Source: Sphagnum compactum
Taxonomy: Eukaryota > Bryophyta > Sphagnopsida > Sphagnales
Length of the DNA stretch: 64,000 nucleotides
Direction: 5' to 3'
Assembly: GCA_965153455.1 (NCBI GenBank)
Contig: OZ234493.1
Coordinates: 19,334,213-19,398,212, forward strand
Shown here in pieces: positions 1 to 10,768 of the stretch (positions are counted from its first letter, which is position 1; every line of letters begins with the position of its first letter). A program made the translations under genes and the position numbers. The notes under the pieces were generated by a model. The model saw only the letters and a list, made by a program, of their open reading frames with translations, ran no database searches and was not told where the DNA came from.

Positions 1-2
1 CA

Positions 3-108
3 ATCCGTAAGGAACTTGCCAAGAGGTTCCTCGATTTCGAGAAGAACGAAGAAGACGGTTGCGTACGGGCATCGATGGTGCTAAGGATTTGCTGTAGATT
101 GATTTAGT
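3..108 (+). other. Possible exon tail at the left edge
   Basis: A frame open from the window edge reads RKELAKRFLDFEKNEEDG and stops at a TAG. The charged, helix-like composition looks coding, but only about 35 residues are visible and nothing identifies a family. It may be the end of an upstream gene, or part of a 5' exon of the following APD-like gene whose start codon is not visible. It could also be chance. Confidence 0.25.
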
Positions 109-219
109 CTTTCGGTGCGAATTGCAAAAGAAAAAAAATTATAGGAAGAACGGTGGATCTTGAAGGAAAAGCAAGCAAGGCCCGTGGTGGTTGTGATTGG
201 ATTGCTTTTTTGGGTCTGA

Positions 220-3200
220 GGAAGGAAAGGCACGCTGGAGGATCACGTAAGGCACAGAGGAGGTGGTGGTGGAGGATTGGGGAGGTCAAGTGGAGGTGCA
301 TTCGATGGAGGAGCGATATCTACACATAGCCAGGGCGGCAGCGCTCGACCCTTCGACCCCTCAGTCTCTAGTTTGCAAACAAGGCGAGAACAAACTTCGA
401 GGTACGATTCACAGCAATCCGACTCATACTGGTCGCGGTCCTACTCTAGCTATGGAAGGTCATGGCGAGGAGGAGGAGGAGGAGGATCTCAGGGACAGCA
501 GCAAGTAGCTGAATCTGGCATTGACTTCTACTGGTTTATTGGCTTCTTCGTGATCGTGGGTACGCCAGATTTTCTTTCCTCTTCAGCTTTTCCTTCTTTG
601 GTTGTGCGCTTCTTCCTTTTTAAGAGAACCTCTGGTCCCAGTTTCTCTGGGAGTGGGTTTGAGTCTAGTTCTTTCAATTTCTAAAGCCCATGGTCCTGGT
701 TCTGGCACATTTTTTTAACAAATTCAAGAACCTCTACTCCTGGTTCTACACACACACTACACACTCCCAAATGTCAGATCTTATAAGTTTTACAACAAAA
801 TTAAAACAGGGTTTTGTATAGGTAAAGAGTTCAACAACTAGTGAAAATTAATACTTCACTAAGTTCAGCCTACTTGCCAACTTTCTCAAGAAAGAATCAA
901 CTTGCCCACCTAAAGAACCTGAACATGTACTCAACAGTGGTTTCGTTTTCAGTTCCAGATCTTGTTAAAAGGCTAGTTCCTCGGTCCCATTCTTGTTCCA
1001 GTTCCGTGCCAGTTCAAGTCCAGGGCACAAGAACTTGAAGCCCTGAATTTAACACTACAAACCGGATACCCTCACAAGACTGGTTTGAAACCTTAAATAT
1101 TTGACCTAAACCAAAGCACCAATGCTGGTTCAAACCTGTTCGTGGATTGTTTTTGCTTGTTAGCTGAAATTTGTATTTCAAAGAATGGGAAAGATAATTT
1201 GCACACATTTCACACAGAATCATCATACATTTCAGTCCTGTTGTTATATCATTGTTGTTCTTTCAGCTGCTTGTAGATCTCCATTTTTACAAATGAATAT
1301 TGCACCCACTTTGAGTCCGCAGTGTCACTATGGATGCTTATCAGCCTGTATGGATCTCAAGTCTTGGAGATGGGATTATTTTATTCGCGGATCCTGAAGG
1401 CTAGTCCTTTGTTGGTGAAGGAGATCAAGGTTGGTGAGCATTTTCTAATTGCTTATGAATCCAATGCACATGTGCCATGTTTGCATGTGTTTCATGCTCA
1501 GAGTTGTGGTTTGGAAATGGTTCAATTGCTGGGGGTTCATAATGTTGGACCATCTTGTTGAGTATCATCATCAGTATGGTGCTTTTTTGTGTGTGAGGGT
1601 TCAGGTTCAGAATCTTGGAGAGCCTGGTCCAGTTGTGACTTCATTTGCAAAGCATCCAGGTTATGGTCATCCGTTCATTTCAGACGAAAAATTTAATGTG
1701 ACAGTCAATCCACGGTTCCACCAGGCATGTATCTCTCTGCCATAGTTTCTGTTTGGATTTTGTATTGGACTCTCCTGCTTTTCTTATATGATGGTGGACA
1801 ATTGAAATCACTTTGCATCCATCTGATCTTAAGCAGAATCTGATGTGGTAGTTGTGTTCAATTATCTGCAGCGATATGGATTCTGGCTGAACAAAGGCTC
1901 ATCTTTTACTCTCATATATAATGTGAAAGACTCTTGGGAAGATAGCCTGGTGCTGGCAATTGTCAGAGGTGAAAAGGCTGTTATCTTCTTTGAGTTTGTT
2001 TGAAGGCGGAGCATTCAATCATGTTACCCATGCACACTGCTGGTTGATAGTCAAATTGTAGCTGCAGCTGTGGCGAACTCCAATGACAAGGTATATCGCC
2101 TGTGAAAAATTCATGTCATCTATTATTGACAAATGAATGTCATTTGGTTTACTGTTGCAGGTGAAGATAGCTATCAGGAATGGACAAAGGATCCAAGTAA
2201 TGCTCAATTAGTATCAGCATGGAAGCGGGTTTATGGTAAGACATTCATTCAGGTAGTCTCCTGGAGCACATGGGATGAAGTTGTATATGTTTGTTCAGCT
2301 AATTGCCAATCTTTGTATGACCGATCAGAGCTCAGGTTTGGTGGGTTGGGAGTCTTTCATCAAACTTCTGTGCTTACCTGCCTATTCTCTCTATGCAACA
2401 TGCAGGAAGAGGTTCATTAAATTTTACAGTGACAGAAGATGATGACTACTATGTTGCCTTTGGGAACTTGAATGCTCATGAAATGAAGGTGGGTGGTTCA
2501 ACTGCCTATTTATTCCATATACAAGTTTACATGAGTGTGAACAAGTCTACATGAGAGTTAACTCATGCGATCTGCTTTGCTGTGGTATCTTTCAGAACAA
2601 GAGAAACCCAGATCTGTACTTAGCTCATCAATATTGTGGTTATTTTTGTGCCAGATTTCCTTCCACTTGAAGATGCATTGCATGATTTATTCTGTTCAAG
2701 ATGCGGAATCTCACTGTTCACTGGTGAATGGGAACGTTTGCCGGGTGCCTCTGTCATTGTCCAAATCCAAGCGGGTGCTAATATCTGCACCTGACAAGAA
2801 GCAGGTATTTGAACCCTGAGTACATATCTGAGTTTTTGAGGAACAGATATAATGTTTCCACCAGAATAATGAGTCTGTCTTGCAGTTGTTTGAAGCTTTC
2901 CTTATTGGGTGGTCTGTCCAATCATTGATTTCTGCATAACAGGATGTAAAACTGCATTTATGAGTAAGGGCATTCTTATTCTGGTAGCCTATATCTGTGA
3001 ATTTTTGATATTCCATAACCAGCCTGCCACTACTAAAGCCTTTTAGTTGGGGTCATCTACAGGATTGGACTATGTATATTTGGTGTTGATTCACACTGTT
3101 GTGGTTGTGTATACAGCATGGTGTTGATGTTTGGAAGGTGAAAGTCTCATACATTCCACGCTGGATTACCTACTTCATATTGTGGAGTACGTTGTTTTTC

Positions 3201-3991
3201 CCATCCTGGACCTGAGGGAAATGCTTTGGTTTGCACTACTCAGTTTTTGTTGATTCAAGTTCTTCTATGATATTTTGACAACAATCCTGAAATTTCCCCA
3301 TTGGAGACGTTTGAAGCAAGTAAATTTGATTTCAACTGGGCTGAGGTTGCAGGTGTAATAGGGCTTGGACTATTAGGTATGGAGCTACGTAAACAAGGCA
3401 GGCAAGTTTCCACAAGTCAACGAGAGGTGGTTCCTCTCACATCTATAGAAGGAAATGAAAGCCCTGAAAATTTGGCAAGAGAAAGCCAGTCTGCTGACTT
3501 TTCACCAGCTTTAGGATCTGGAAACTTTCAAGGGGGACATGGAGAGCAATCTTTGGAGCAGCTGTGCACTGTGTGCTTGGATGCACCTAAAGACAGTTTC
3601 TTTGATCCTTGTGGCCATCGCTGCACATGTTACACCTGTGGCATGAGGTACGTACCCATGATCCAATGGCAACAAATGATTCCTTTTGCAGATGTTCTAG
3701 TTGTTTGCTGGTGGGGTTATAATCAGCTAGGACATGGGTAATTATCCAGCTGCATTTGCCCATGGCTCAGCAGTGCATGTTGTGAGTTCATTGTACTGTG
3801 ATCAGAAATCATCTGGACCACTGCTGTCGCACAAGGACAGTTTTGTTTCTCTATAAGTTTTCTGTTTGGAGCTTGTGGGCTGACCAAGAAACCATAACCG
3901 CTTGAATTGCAGGATACAAAATGGAGACATTGCAAGATGTCCCATTTGCCGGGAAAATGTGCGTGCTGTCCATAGGATTTATGACTCATAA
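220..3991 (+). CDS. APD-like membrane RING-type E3 ubiquitin ligase (multi-exon, 5' end unresolved)
   Basis: I read exons ~220-559, 1323-1429, 1605-1724, 1872-1968, 2161-2235, 2406-2488, 2655-2804, 3117-3186, 3353-3647 and 3913-3991; phases agree at every junction. The protein has a Gly/Ser/Arg-rich N-terminus, a first membrane segment (YWFIGFFVIV), an extracytoplasmic beta-rich region with FWLNKGSSFTLIYNV and YYVAFGNLN, a second membrane segment (WITYFILWSVIGLGLLGM) and a C-terminal C3HC4 RING (CTVC, PCGH, YTC, CPIC) ending HRIYDS. This order and these motifs match what I recall of the Arabidopsis APD1-4 family (DUF4792/DUF4793 plus RING), which acts in pollen development at endomembranes. 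Ubiquitin-ligase activity is family knowledge. No in-frame ATG lies between 220 and 559, so an upstream exon is missing. The intron after 1724 appears to use a GC donor. No stop or frameshift interrupts the exons. Confidence 0.82.
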
Positions 3992-4661
3992 ACCCTTAGA
4001 AGCAACAATCTGGCTCTGGAGCAATCTTCCTTGAAAATTGCTTAAGTTTTCTGACTGTAAAGCATCTGAATGAGAAAATTGCTGATTTGGTGACTAAGGC
4101 ATGCTTTTTTTCTGTTCTGTGATTGACGACAAGCAAAACCATGGTCATCTTCTGAACTGGACAATGAAAAGATGTGTCATTGCAGTGTAGATATTATCAA
4201 TTTCTCCTAGCCTAGCTCATCTAATTATGCTGAAGCATTTTACAGTTAATGCTATGATGACAACAATCTTAGACGCTGGAAAATGCAACTGTGTCTAAGA
4301 TCGTTGCAACATCTTCTAAATCTGTACAACTTCAGGTTTTGCCACCCTAGATAGACAGCATGTTTGTGTAATCTGTCCTATTGCCAATCTGAACTTGAGT
4401 ACTTGGGATTGACCATTTGTGACTTGTGATCTGCAATTTTTATGATTGAGGTTTAGAGTTCCAAGGGGCATCAAGAGGAGATATCAACTCTGTGGAAATT
4501 GAAACATGTTAGAACATGTGGACACTAAGTTCAATGCAGTTTGAGTGGGTACATTATAACGGGATGAGCATTTCCGAAAATGGAACACTCGCCATATAAC
4601 AGTATAGTGGGTGTTTCATGTCATTTTACAAAATGGTCGCCCCTGTTTTTTTAATTTTGGA
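3992..4661. other. Intergenic, 3' flank of the APD-like gene
   Basis: Probable 3' UTR and flank. I see no further open frame and no clear polyadenylation hexamer that stands out. Confidence 0.4.
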
Positions 4662-4792
4662 TGTGCTTTATGTTGGGCAACACCCACAGAGCATGGGCAT
4701 AACTGAAATAAGAACCCCCTTGGCTCCACCTCAGGAGGGTCCTTATTTCAGTAATGACCCACTCCTGGGGTGTTACCCTACACGTAAAGTAC
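4662..4792. repeat. Foldback: imperfect ~60-bp inverted repeat
   Basis: The two halves are imperfect reverse complements with a short centre near 4717-4731. The best core is ACTGAAATAAG (4702-4712) against CTTATTTCAGT (4742-4752), and the outer part pairs GGGCAACACCC with GGGTGTTACCC. It could be a small MITE, or a transcribed hairpin such as a miRNA-type precursor. Nothing in the sequence decides between these. Confidence 0.6.
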
Positions 4793-5232
4793 CAGCAGAA
4801 CATTTCTAGTGTATCTGGAGAATCCATTATCTAGCAGAATTTCTCGGTGGCAAGCAGGCATGTCATTTTTTTCCCCCTTCATACCTGGTGGGTAACGTGT
4901 GATATGAGCTGAGTATCACTGGAAAAGAAATTTAAATTAATTTTCTGCCAGTGCTGTACATCAGAACACCCTCAGAGCAAGGTCTTACCCCAAAGACCGC
5001 ACACTGGCCAAAGCCAGGGCAGGCCTACTTCAGGGAGACTGCCTCACTTGGATTGGTATTACCCCGCTGATATTAAAGTTATCGGTAAAGTCATGGAAAG
5101 ACAGTATTGGAACCCCCCTCTGTTTCACTATTCACAGGGCACACCCTCCCATGCTGTGGCCACATATTGCAAGGCCATCAGAGGTATATATGTGTGCACT
5201 CTAAATAAATTATTTTACATGTTGTGAAACTA
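4793..5232. other. Intergenic, no gene seen
   Basis: Moderate-GC DNA without a convincing open frame, ending just before a MITE-like element. Confidence 0.4.
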
Positions 5233-5553
5233 AGGGCGACTTTAGACGAAGGTCCAGAGACCAATGAATTCAAGCAATCTTATTGGTCGAAAGCTTTAAA
5301 TTGGTCCCAAGGCTTTTAGATGAGGGTACAAGACCAAAAACTGGCAAATTGAGGCTAATATGGCAACTGTTTTGTAAGGAAAACCAATTGGTTCAGACCA
5401 AAAGACAGTGATTAAAGGAAAGCTCCTGATTTGGGGAACCAAGAATCAGGCTAGGGACCCAGGTACACTCCAACTCAAGGATTCAATTTGCTTCACATGA
5501 GTCCAAATTGGTTCCTAGGAAATTGGACCCTGGACCCTCGTCTAAAGTGGGCC
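5233..5553. mobile_element. MITE-like element with ~30-bp terminal inverted repeats
   Basis: The left end GGGCGACTTTAGACGAAGGT and the reverse complement of the right end GGCCCACTTTAGACGAGGGT match over about 30 bp with few differences. The element is about 320 bp with no coding capacity, as expected of a non-autonomous DNA transposon. TA flanks both ends, so a TA or TAA-type target duplication is possible. The superfamily cannot be settled by eye. Confidence 0.65.
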
Positions 5554-6078
5554 TAGTGGTGTTTTACTGCAAGACCCTTTTGACAATCAATCACAATCAG
5601 CATGATTGACATCTGTGCAAAATGCAAGCATGTTGGATCCGAGATCTGAGGCCTTAGCCTACTGAAAACCAGTAACTTTTTGCTCACTTTTGGTTTTGTG
5701 ACTTGCTTTGTGTTATGGTGTCTGCAACCAAGTCTGTTGTTTGTGAAGGAATTGGGGAAACCTATAATTAATGGCCAGGCTGAACCTGCACCTACATTAA
5801 TGCATTCACCTTCTTGAATGAGGCCTTTCCCCATAATAACTCCAAGACTGCATGTCCAAATCCATAGTAGAAAAAACCTTTTAAAGGGGTTTAAATGACC
5901 ACTGCAAAATCGACATCCATACCGGAGTGGAGCAGGAGTTATGCTATCCTGCTGCAAAATTAATGAAAAGGGATGTTTACAGGTGTGGGGTGGAGATGCT
6001 CTAAGGATGCTACATGTATCTATAATGTTTTGAAGTTGCCCCCAAAAACTTTAGGATTTTCACCGTGGTTCAAGTGTA
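5554..6078. other. Intergenic, no gene seen
   Basis: No supported coding frame. A 134-codon minus-strand open frame overlaps here, but it shows no recognisable domain and runs across the MITE end. Confidence 0.4.
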
Positions 6079-6285
6079 GGCCAGGATAACCTGACCAAGG
6101 AAAATTGACCCCCACATTGGAATCATGGTAAAAACCGCAGAGCCCATTTAAATTGCTCATAAATATTCTAAATATTAAAAATATCATTTCTGTAGACAAA
6201 ATCAGCGTCTCTAAGTCCAAATCTATAATTTTTGGGGCCTAATATGGCCATTTGAATGGGTTTTGGGGGTCAGTTCACCCTGGCC
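6079..6285. mobile_element. MITE-like element, family B copy 1
   Basis: Ends are GGCCAGGATAACCTGACC and, reverse complemented from the right, GGCCAGGGTGAACTGACC. The interior (ATTGACCCCCACATTGG, ATCATGGTAAAAAC, an AAATATT-rich core) is shared with the element at 31677-31872. It is about 207 bp and non-coding. Confidence 0.55.
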
Positions 6286-7217
6286 GGTTCACCCAAGGCC
6301 CAATTAATCATGCATTGCCTGCAACATGAACTCTGGCAGAACGCTTCAATAATGCACTGGGTGAAATCAGCCCAACAGCAGGAAACGTGTGGAGCAATAT
6401 TTTTTGGGTGAGTTTTGAGATATAGCCCAAGTGGCTATCATCGGTAGGAAGATTTAGTCAGATTTGGCTATGAGCTAAATAAGGCATTAGAAAATCTTAA
6501 ACAGCTTTCTCTTATTTTTGGCTACCTACTTGGAAATCACGAATGGAAATCTGACGATTTTTCTTTGGATTTGGTTGAATTTTAGCTATTGAGAATCTCA
6601 AAAAGCATTTGATTTTAGCACTTTTAAATTTTATTTTTTAGCTTTTTTCCGGCTATAGTTTTTTGGTAAAAGAGAGGTCGATGTGTGGATGTGAACAAAA
6701 GTCATGATGATAATAATGGGGGACGCCAGAGGGAAAAAGTAAAGCGCGTTTGACAAGTCTCAAGCTGACATTGCATATTCCATCCTCAATTACGAGTAGA
6801 AAATAGAGACATGTGTTCCACAAAAGAAAGTAATCAATTGTTCAGTGGCCAAGAAGAAATCGGTAAAGCGTGTATGCGAGAGTCTGAAGAGTCACGGCAA
6901 AACCCTTCTAGAAGTTTCTGGGCGAGGAGAAAATGAAGAAGAAGAAACATCTGCAAGAAAAGTCGAAAAGGAGTGAGAGAAGAGTGTGAGAATTCCAGGG
7001 AGATCGTGAAGAGGAAAGCGGTTGATGTTTTTTGGGGAGATCTAGTGGAAAGATCAGCTTAGCTTGTGGGAATCTGTGATGTGTGAGGGACACCCATCAT
7101 ACCCTGTGTATGCTAATGGGATGGCAAAGGATTTGTAGCAGGTTTTATGGGACCAAAAGGTTAAGAGAGAAATATTGATGAGAGCGGTGAGCAAAAGGAA
7201 TTTCAGTAGTGCGAAAT
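6286..7217. other. Intergenic / possible 5' region of the hydrolase-NLR locus
   Basis: 6420-6680 has scattered TTGGCTACC-type words that recur in a repeat family near 26.9 kb. 6890-7217 is purine-rich (GAAGAAGAAGAAAC, AGAGAGAAATATTG) and could be a 5' leader. No TATA box or transcription start can be assigned. Confidence 0.35.
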
Positions 7218-7598
7218 ATGGGAAATTCAGATGGCCTCAAGGGAAAAGGAGTTGATCTTTCACAAGGGCCCCCAGAAAGAAAGAGAGATGTTGTGCGGAT
7301 CCCTGCTGGGATTGAGACACCTTTGGTCCCCGCTGAAAATGCTCCTTCAAGCTCTGGATGTCACAGCCATGTGGTGCTTCTTCTTGATCTTATCATGAGC
7401 TTTCTTTGCACTGTTTTTTCTTGGGCTTTCCCATGTAAAGATGTTATGCAGATACCTGCTGCGATTGAGACACCTTTGGTCCCTGCTGAAAATGCTCCTT
7501 CAAGCTCTGGATGGCACAGCAATGTGGTGCTTCTTCTTGACCTTATGATGAGCTTTCTTTGCACAGTTTTTCCTTGGGTTTCCCAAGTCACATGTTGA
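7218..7598 (+). CDS. Unidentified 126-codon open frame built on an in-frame 153-bp duplication
   Basis: ATG at 7218 opens MGNSDGLKGKGVDLSQGPPE and runs to a stop at 7596-7598. Two direct copies of a 153-bp unit (7287-7439 and ~7440-7590) keep the frame, so the peptide carries IETPLVPAENAPSSSG twice. The second copy is preceded by TTATGCAG, which could act as a splice acceptor. The frame sits upstream of the hydrolase exons in the same orientation and might supply the missing N-terminal exon of that locus. No domain is recognised, so the function is unknown. Confidence 0.35.
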   Translation: MGNSDGLKGKGVDLSQGPPERKRDVVRIPAGIETPLVPAENAPSSSGCHSHVVLLLDLIMSFLCTVFSWAFPCKDVMQIPAAIETPLVPAENAPSSSGWHSNVVLLLDLMMSFLCTVFPWVSQVTC

Positions 7599-8519
7599 AG
7601 TTTGATTTTTCTTTGCTTTTTTTCATTTTGTTTGGGTGTTGACAATTTTCCTTGACCCTTACAACCATGATAGCTTATTGTCCTCACAAAGCATCAGGAG
7701 AAGGAGGTCTAGTTCAGATTTGAACTCCCAACCAACAGCTTCACAACCATACCTTTTAGCCACTAGGGTACCTGAACTCCCCAATCGTTTACAAGCTTCC
7801 TTGTCATACATTTTTACTTTGCTTACTTTCCAGTTTGGTTGTTTAGATAAAAACAATATGAAATGATGTTTAAAACAATACGAAATGGAGTCATCACTAT
7901 AGCCTCTTACATTTGGTTGGCAACTCATTTGCTATAACAAGTATAATTGGTGAAAGGGAAATTTGTCAAAATTTGGCATTGACTAAAATTATGTTGAACT
8001 TGTAAGGATTGGAACTTTCATTATAGATTATGAGTTAAGTTCAATGTGTAGTCTTGATCCAACAACCTAAAGCAAATTATTAAAATGCTCTTGGACATTC
8101 TTATTGGGTTTGTGTCCCAATTCCTTAGCTGTGGGAGGCCTTAGAGGCCCAAATACCAAACTAGATGGCTAAGCAAATCAACCCAAACTTGAAAGAATCC
8201 GATTCTTAGCATTAACTTTTATTGTTTGGCATACATTCCACCTACTATGTAACAACATTCACTTATTGAACTATGTTTTGAAACTTTGAGGTCTATGACA
8301 CATGTGAATGATCTTCATTTGTTAGTCATGCAAGATAGATTTGGTATTTTCCAATTCATTTATTATTTTGATCTTGTTAAACTTAATCTTTTCAACCAAT
8401 TATTGCTTTTATCTAACTACTATAATTTGTATATTGCATTTTTCTTATTTCATGTATAGTCAAATAATTTCCAAGAGACATTTAAAGAATTGTGTTCACT
8501 CGTTTTCTTTTCTTTGCAG
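7599..8519 (+). other. Presumed intron or 5' flank of the hydrolase-NLR locus
   Basis: No coding frame is supported. From about 7990 this stretch is the start of the long inverted duplication: it matches the reverse complement of the right edge of the window. It ends with a good acceptor, TTTTCTTTGCAG, at 8519. Confidence 0.5.
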
Positions 8520-8818
8520 GAATATCTAGTGCATGATTTAAATCCCTCTTGCAATTCCAATAATGCAAACTTGACCATCATCTTTTTTCATGGGATTGCT
8601 TTTGGCACAAATGATGAATGGAAGGAAACATGGACAACATGCCGGACTAACAATAGAGAAGAGTGCATATGTTGGCCGGAAAAGTGGCTACCCGAAGACT
8701 TGAACAACAATGTTCGAATTTTATCATTGTCCTATGATTCCAACATTGTGGCAAGTGTTCACAATGACGTGACTGAAATCGGCAAAAACCTTGTTCAAAG
8801 TTTGATTACAAATTCAAG
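8520..8818 (+). pseudogene. Hydrolase exon 1 of the HNL locus (SERAC1-like alpha/beta-hydrolase)
   Basis: The exon is bounded by TTTGCAG and AATTCAAG/GTGTGA (ends in phase 2). It encodes TIIFFHGIAFGTNDEW, where HG is the usual oxyanion-hole region after the first core strand of the fold. This is followed by CWPEKWLPEDLNNNVRILSL and SYDSN, typical of SERAC1-like hydrolases. The exon itself is intact here. In the minus-strand copy the oxyanion motif is lost to a compensated double frameshift. It is called pseudogene only because of lesions further along the locus. Confidence 0.75.
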
Positions 8819-9538
8819 GTGTGACCATCTCCTCTATTTATGGACACGTTAATTACTTCTCCTTGTGTACATTAATGATAATTGTTTATATCTTTAGAAT
8901 TTCTTACATGTTTTGCACAAGTTAATTGTTCATGTGATACACACCAACAAGTTTCAATTTACTTGAATTGTTAGATTCATGTAGAAGAAGATAAAATGGG
9001 GTTAAGGCAAATGTTCTTGTTTGAAGATAATAACAAAGTCTATGTTCATATTATAAGTTCATGGTACAACTAGTTTGGTTTTGATGGCAATTTTGAGTTC
9101 GCGTTTTTTTAAGCTTTATCTAGGGTAATGCAATTGAATTAAATTAAATTAAATTGATACATGTGTAGAAAGTTTTCATCCATTTCATTGTGAAAAAATT
9201 ATTTTAAAAAAATGGTATATATATATTTTTTCATTTAATTTTTTAAAATTTCAACTATATTTCCAACGTAACACATAGAAGATGAGTTGTACATTAACAC
9301 AAGAATGTAAACACCTACATACTTGTGCATAATAATTGTTTTACCAAAACATGGTTGTCACATTTTTTAGGTGTATTAATGGATTCCATAAACAACATAT
9401 GACAAGCAAATCAATTATGAACTTATGGCTTAGGTCATGTGTGAATTGGAAAATTGCCCCCAAGTATAATAGGATAAATTTGTCATTCTAATACAATGTT
9501 GATAATGGAATTTTGGTGCATTGTTGAATATTTTGTAG
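8819..9538 (+). other. Intron of the hydrolase-NLR locus
   Basis: 720-bp AT-rich intron with GT donor and TTTTGTAG acceptor. It includes an AATTA-type microsatellite near 9134-9157. The minus copy has the corresponding intron, but its acceptor reads AA in place of AG. Confidence 0.7.
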
Positions 9539-9947
9539 TTATCAATCCCTTTGGGATGGACCAGTGACATTAGTTGCTTATAGTTTTGGAGGTCTTGTAC
9601 TCAAAAGCTTGGTGGTTGAAGCTCACAAACATGTATATCAACGGCCAAAAAATGGTTTGGATGATAAAGTACACAAATGTTGTAAGACATTTTTGAACAA
9701 TGTTAAAGGTGTAGTATTTTATAGTGTACCACATGTTGGTGACACCCAATCTCTATCAAATTATTTCATTTGGAAACATCAACAAATCAACACATTGAAC
9801 AAGTATGCAACCCAATCTGGGTTTTTAAAAAATTTAGAATCTTTCAATTCACAAATGGAGCACCTTTCAACGGATTTTTAAAATGCCATTCATGAAAACC
9901 TCAACATTTATGCATTTAGCGAAGGATTACCACTCGACAAAAATTGG
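9539..9947 (+). pseudogene. Hydrolase exon 2 with the nucleophile motif and an in-frame TAA
   Basis: The exon continues SYQSLWDGPVTLVAYSFGG; the serine of YSFGG (9579-9593) is the expected nucleophile in the GxSxG-like elbow. VVFYSVPHVGD follows, as in SERAC1 relatives. A TAA at 9879-9881 interrupts the frame after EHLSTDF, yet the same frame continues with NAIHENLNIYAFSEGLPL up to a clean donor (TTGG/GTAAGA). The minus-strand copy has TAA at the same codon, so the stop predates the duplication or was copied by conversion. If translated, the product would end within the hydrolase. Confidence 0.75.
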
Positions 9948-10448
9948 GTAAGATTTCATTTCATCACATTGAAAGTTATCCAACTAGGTTCGTTAATTGA
10001 ACATTTTTCGTATTGTCAAAACTTGTGTGGGATCATGTACTCAATACTTCTACATATATTAATGTGGTGAATGGGTCATGTGTTTTATGAACTTTGTTAC
10101 ATGAAAAACTATTGATGGAAATGAAATTTGATTGATTTCAAACATCAAAAAATAAATTTAAATTTTCCCTTCATCAAATCAATTCCATATAAATATTTAC
10201 AAGGAAAATCATAACATCATTAAAGCATGTAAGATTCATGAGATTAAAAACCAATAACTTTGTGATGTATTTATATAAGGTTTTTTGCCAAAAGGTTGAA
10301 GGAAATTACTTGTACACAATATTTCATTATTACTCAAACATTAATAGTTATTAAACTATAATTTCCACCACCATTTGGTTTATAAGTTCAAGCATAAGTG
10401 AACAAAGAAGTCAATGAATTCCATTAACTTAATCTTTTGCACATGCAG
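9948..10448 (+). other. Intron of the hydrolase-NLR locus
   Basis: AT-rich 501-bp intron bounded by GTAAGA and ACATGCAG, conserved in outline in the minus copy. Confidence 0.7.
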
Positions 10449-10601
10449 GGAATTTTAGTGCCACATGCCTCAGCTATTCAGTTGTCAAACAACAACCATT
10501 ACATAGTTGAGGATGCTAATCACTTGACAATTTGCAAGCCACCAAACAGAGATCATCCAAGCTATTCTTTATTGTTAAAATGTTTGAGAACATGTATGGA
10601 G
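10449..10601 (+). pseudogene. Hydrolase exon 3 with the catalytic-histidine motif
   Basis: Phase-0 exon encoding GILVPHASAIQLSN then EDANHLTICKPPNRDHPSY. The histidine at 10521-10523 followed by x3-CKP matches the catalytic-histidine region of SERAC1-like hydrolases. Acceptor GCAG and donor GAG/GTAAAA are good. It leads directly, through a 167-bp intron, into the NB-ARC exon, supporting one fused hydrolase-NB-ARC transcript. Confidence 0.75.
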
Positions 10602-10768
10602 GTAAAAACATCAAATCTAAATCTTTTGACTTCATATATGTTCATGTACTTTGAAACACATTAGGTCATAGCACACTTGATGTGTATCGCATATGCAATG
10701 TCATATATATTGGTTATCAAATAAGAAAGATAACATATAAATGACCTATATTTTGTGAATTTTGACAG

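Noticed and set aside
263-508. 81-codon frame with a poly-Glu stretch overlapping the first APD-like exon
   Set aside because: The overlapping frame continues directly into a membrane segment and joins in phase with exon 2; this one does not.
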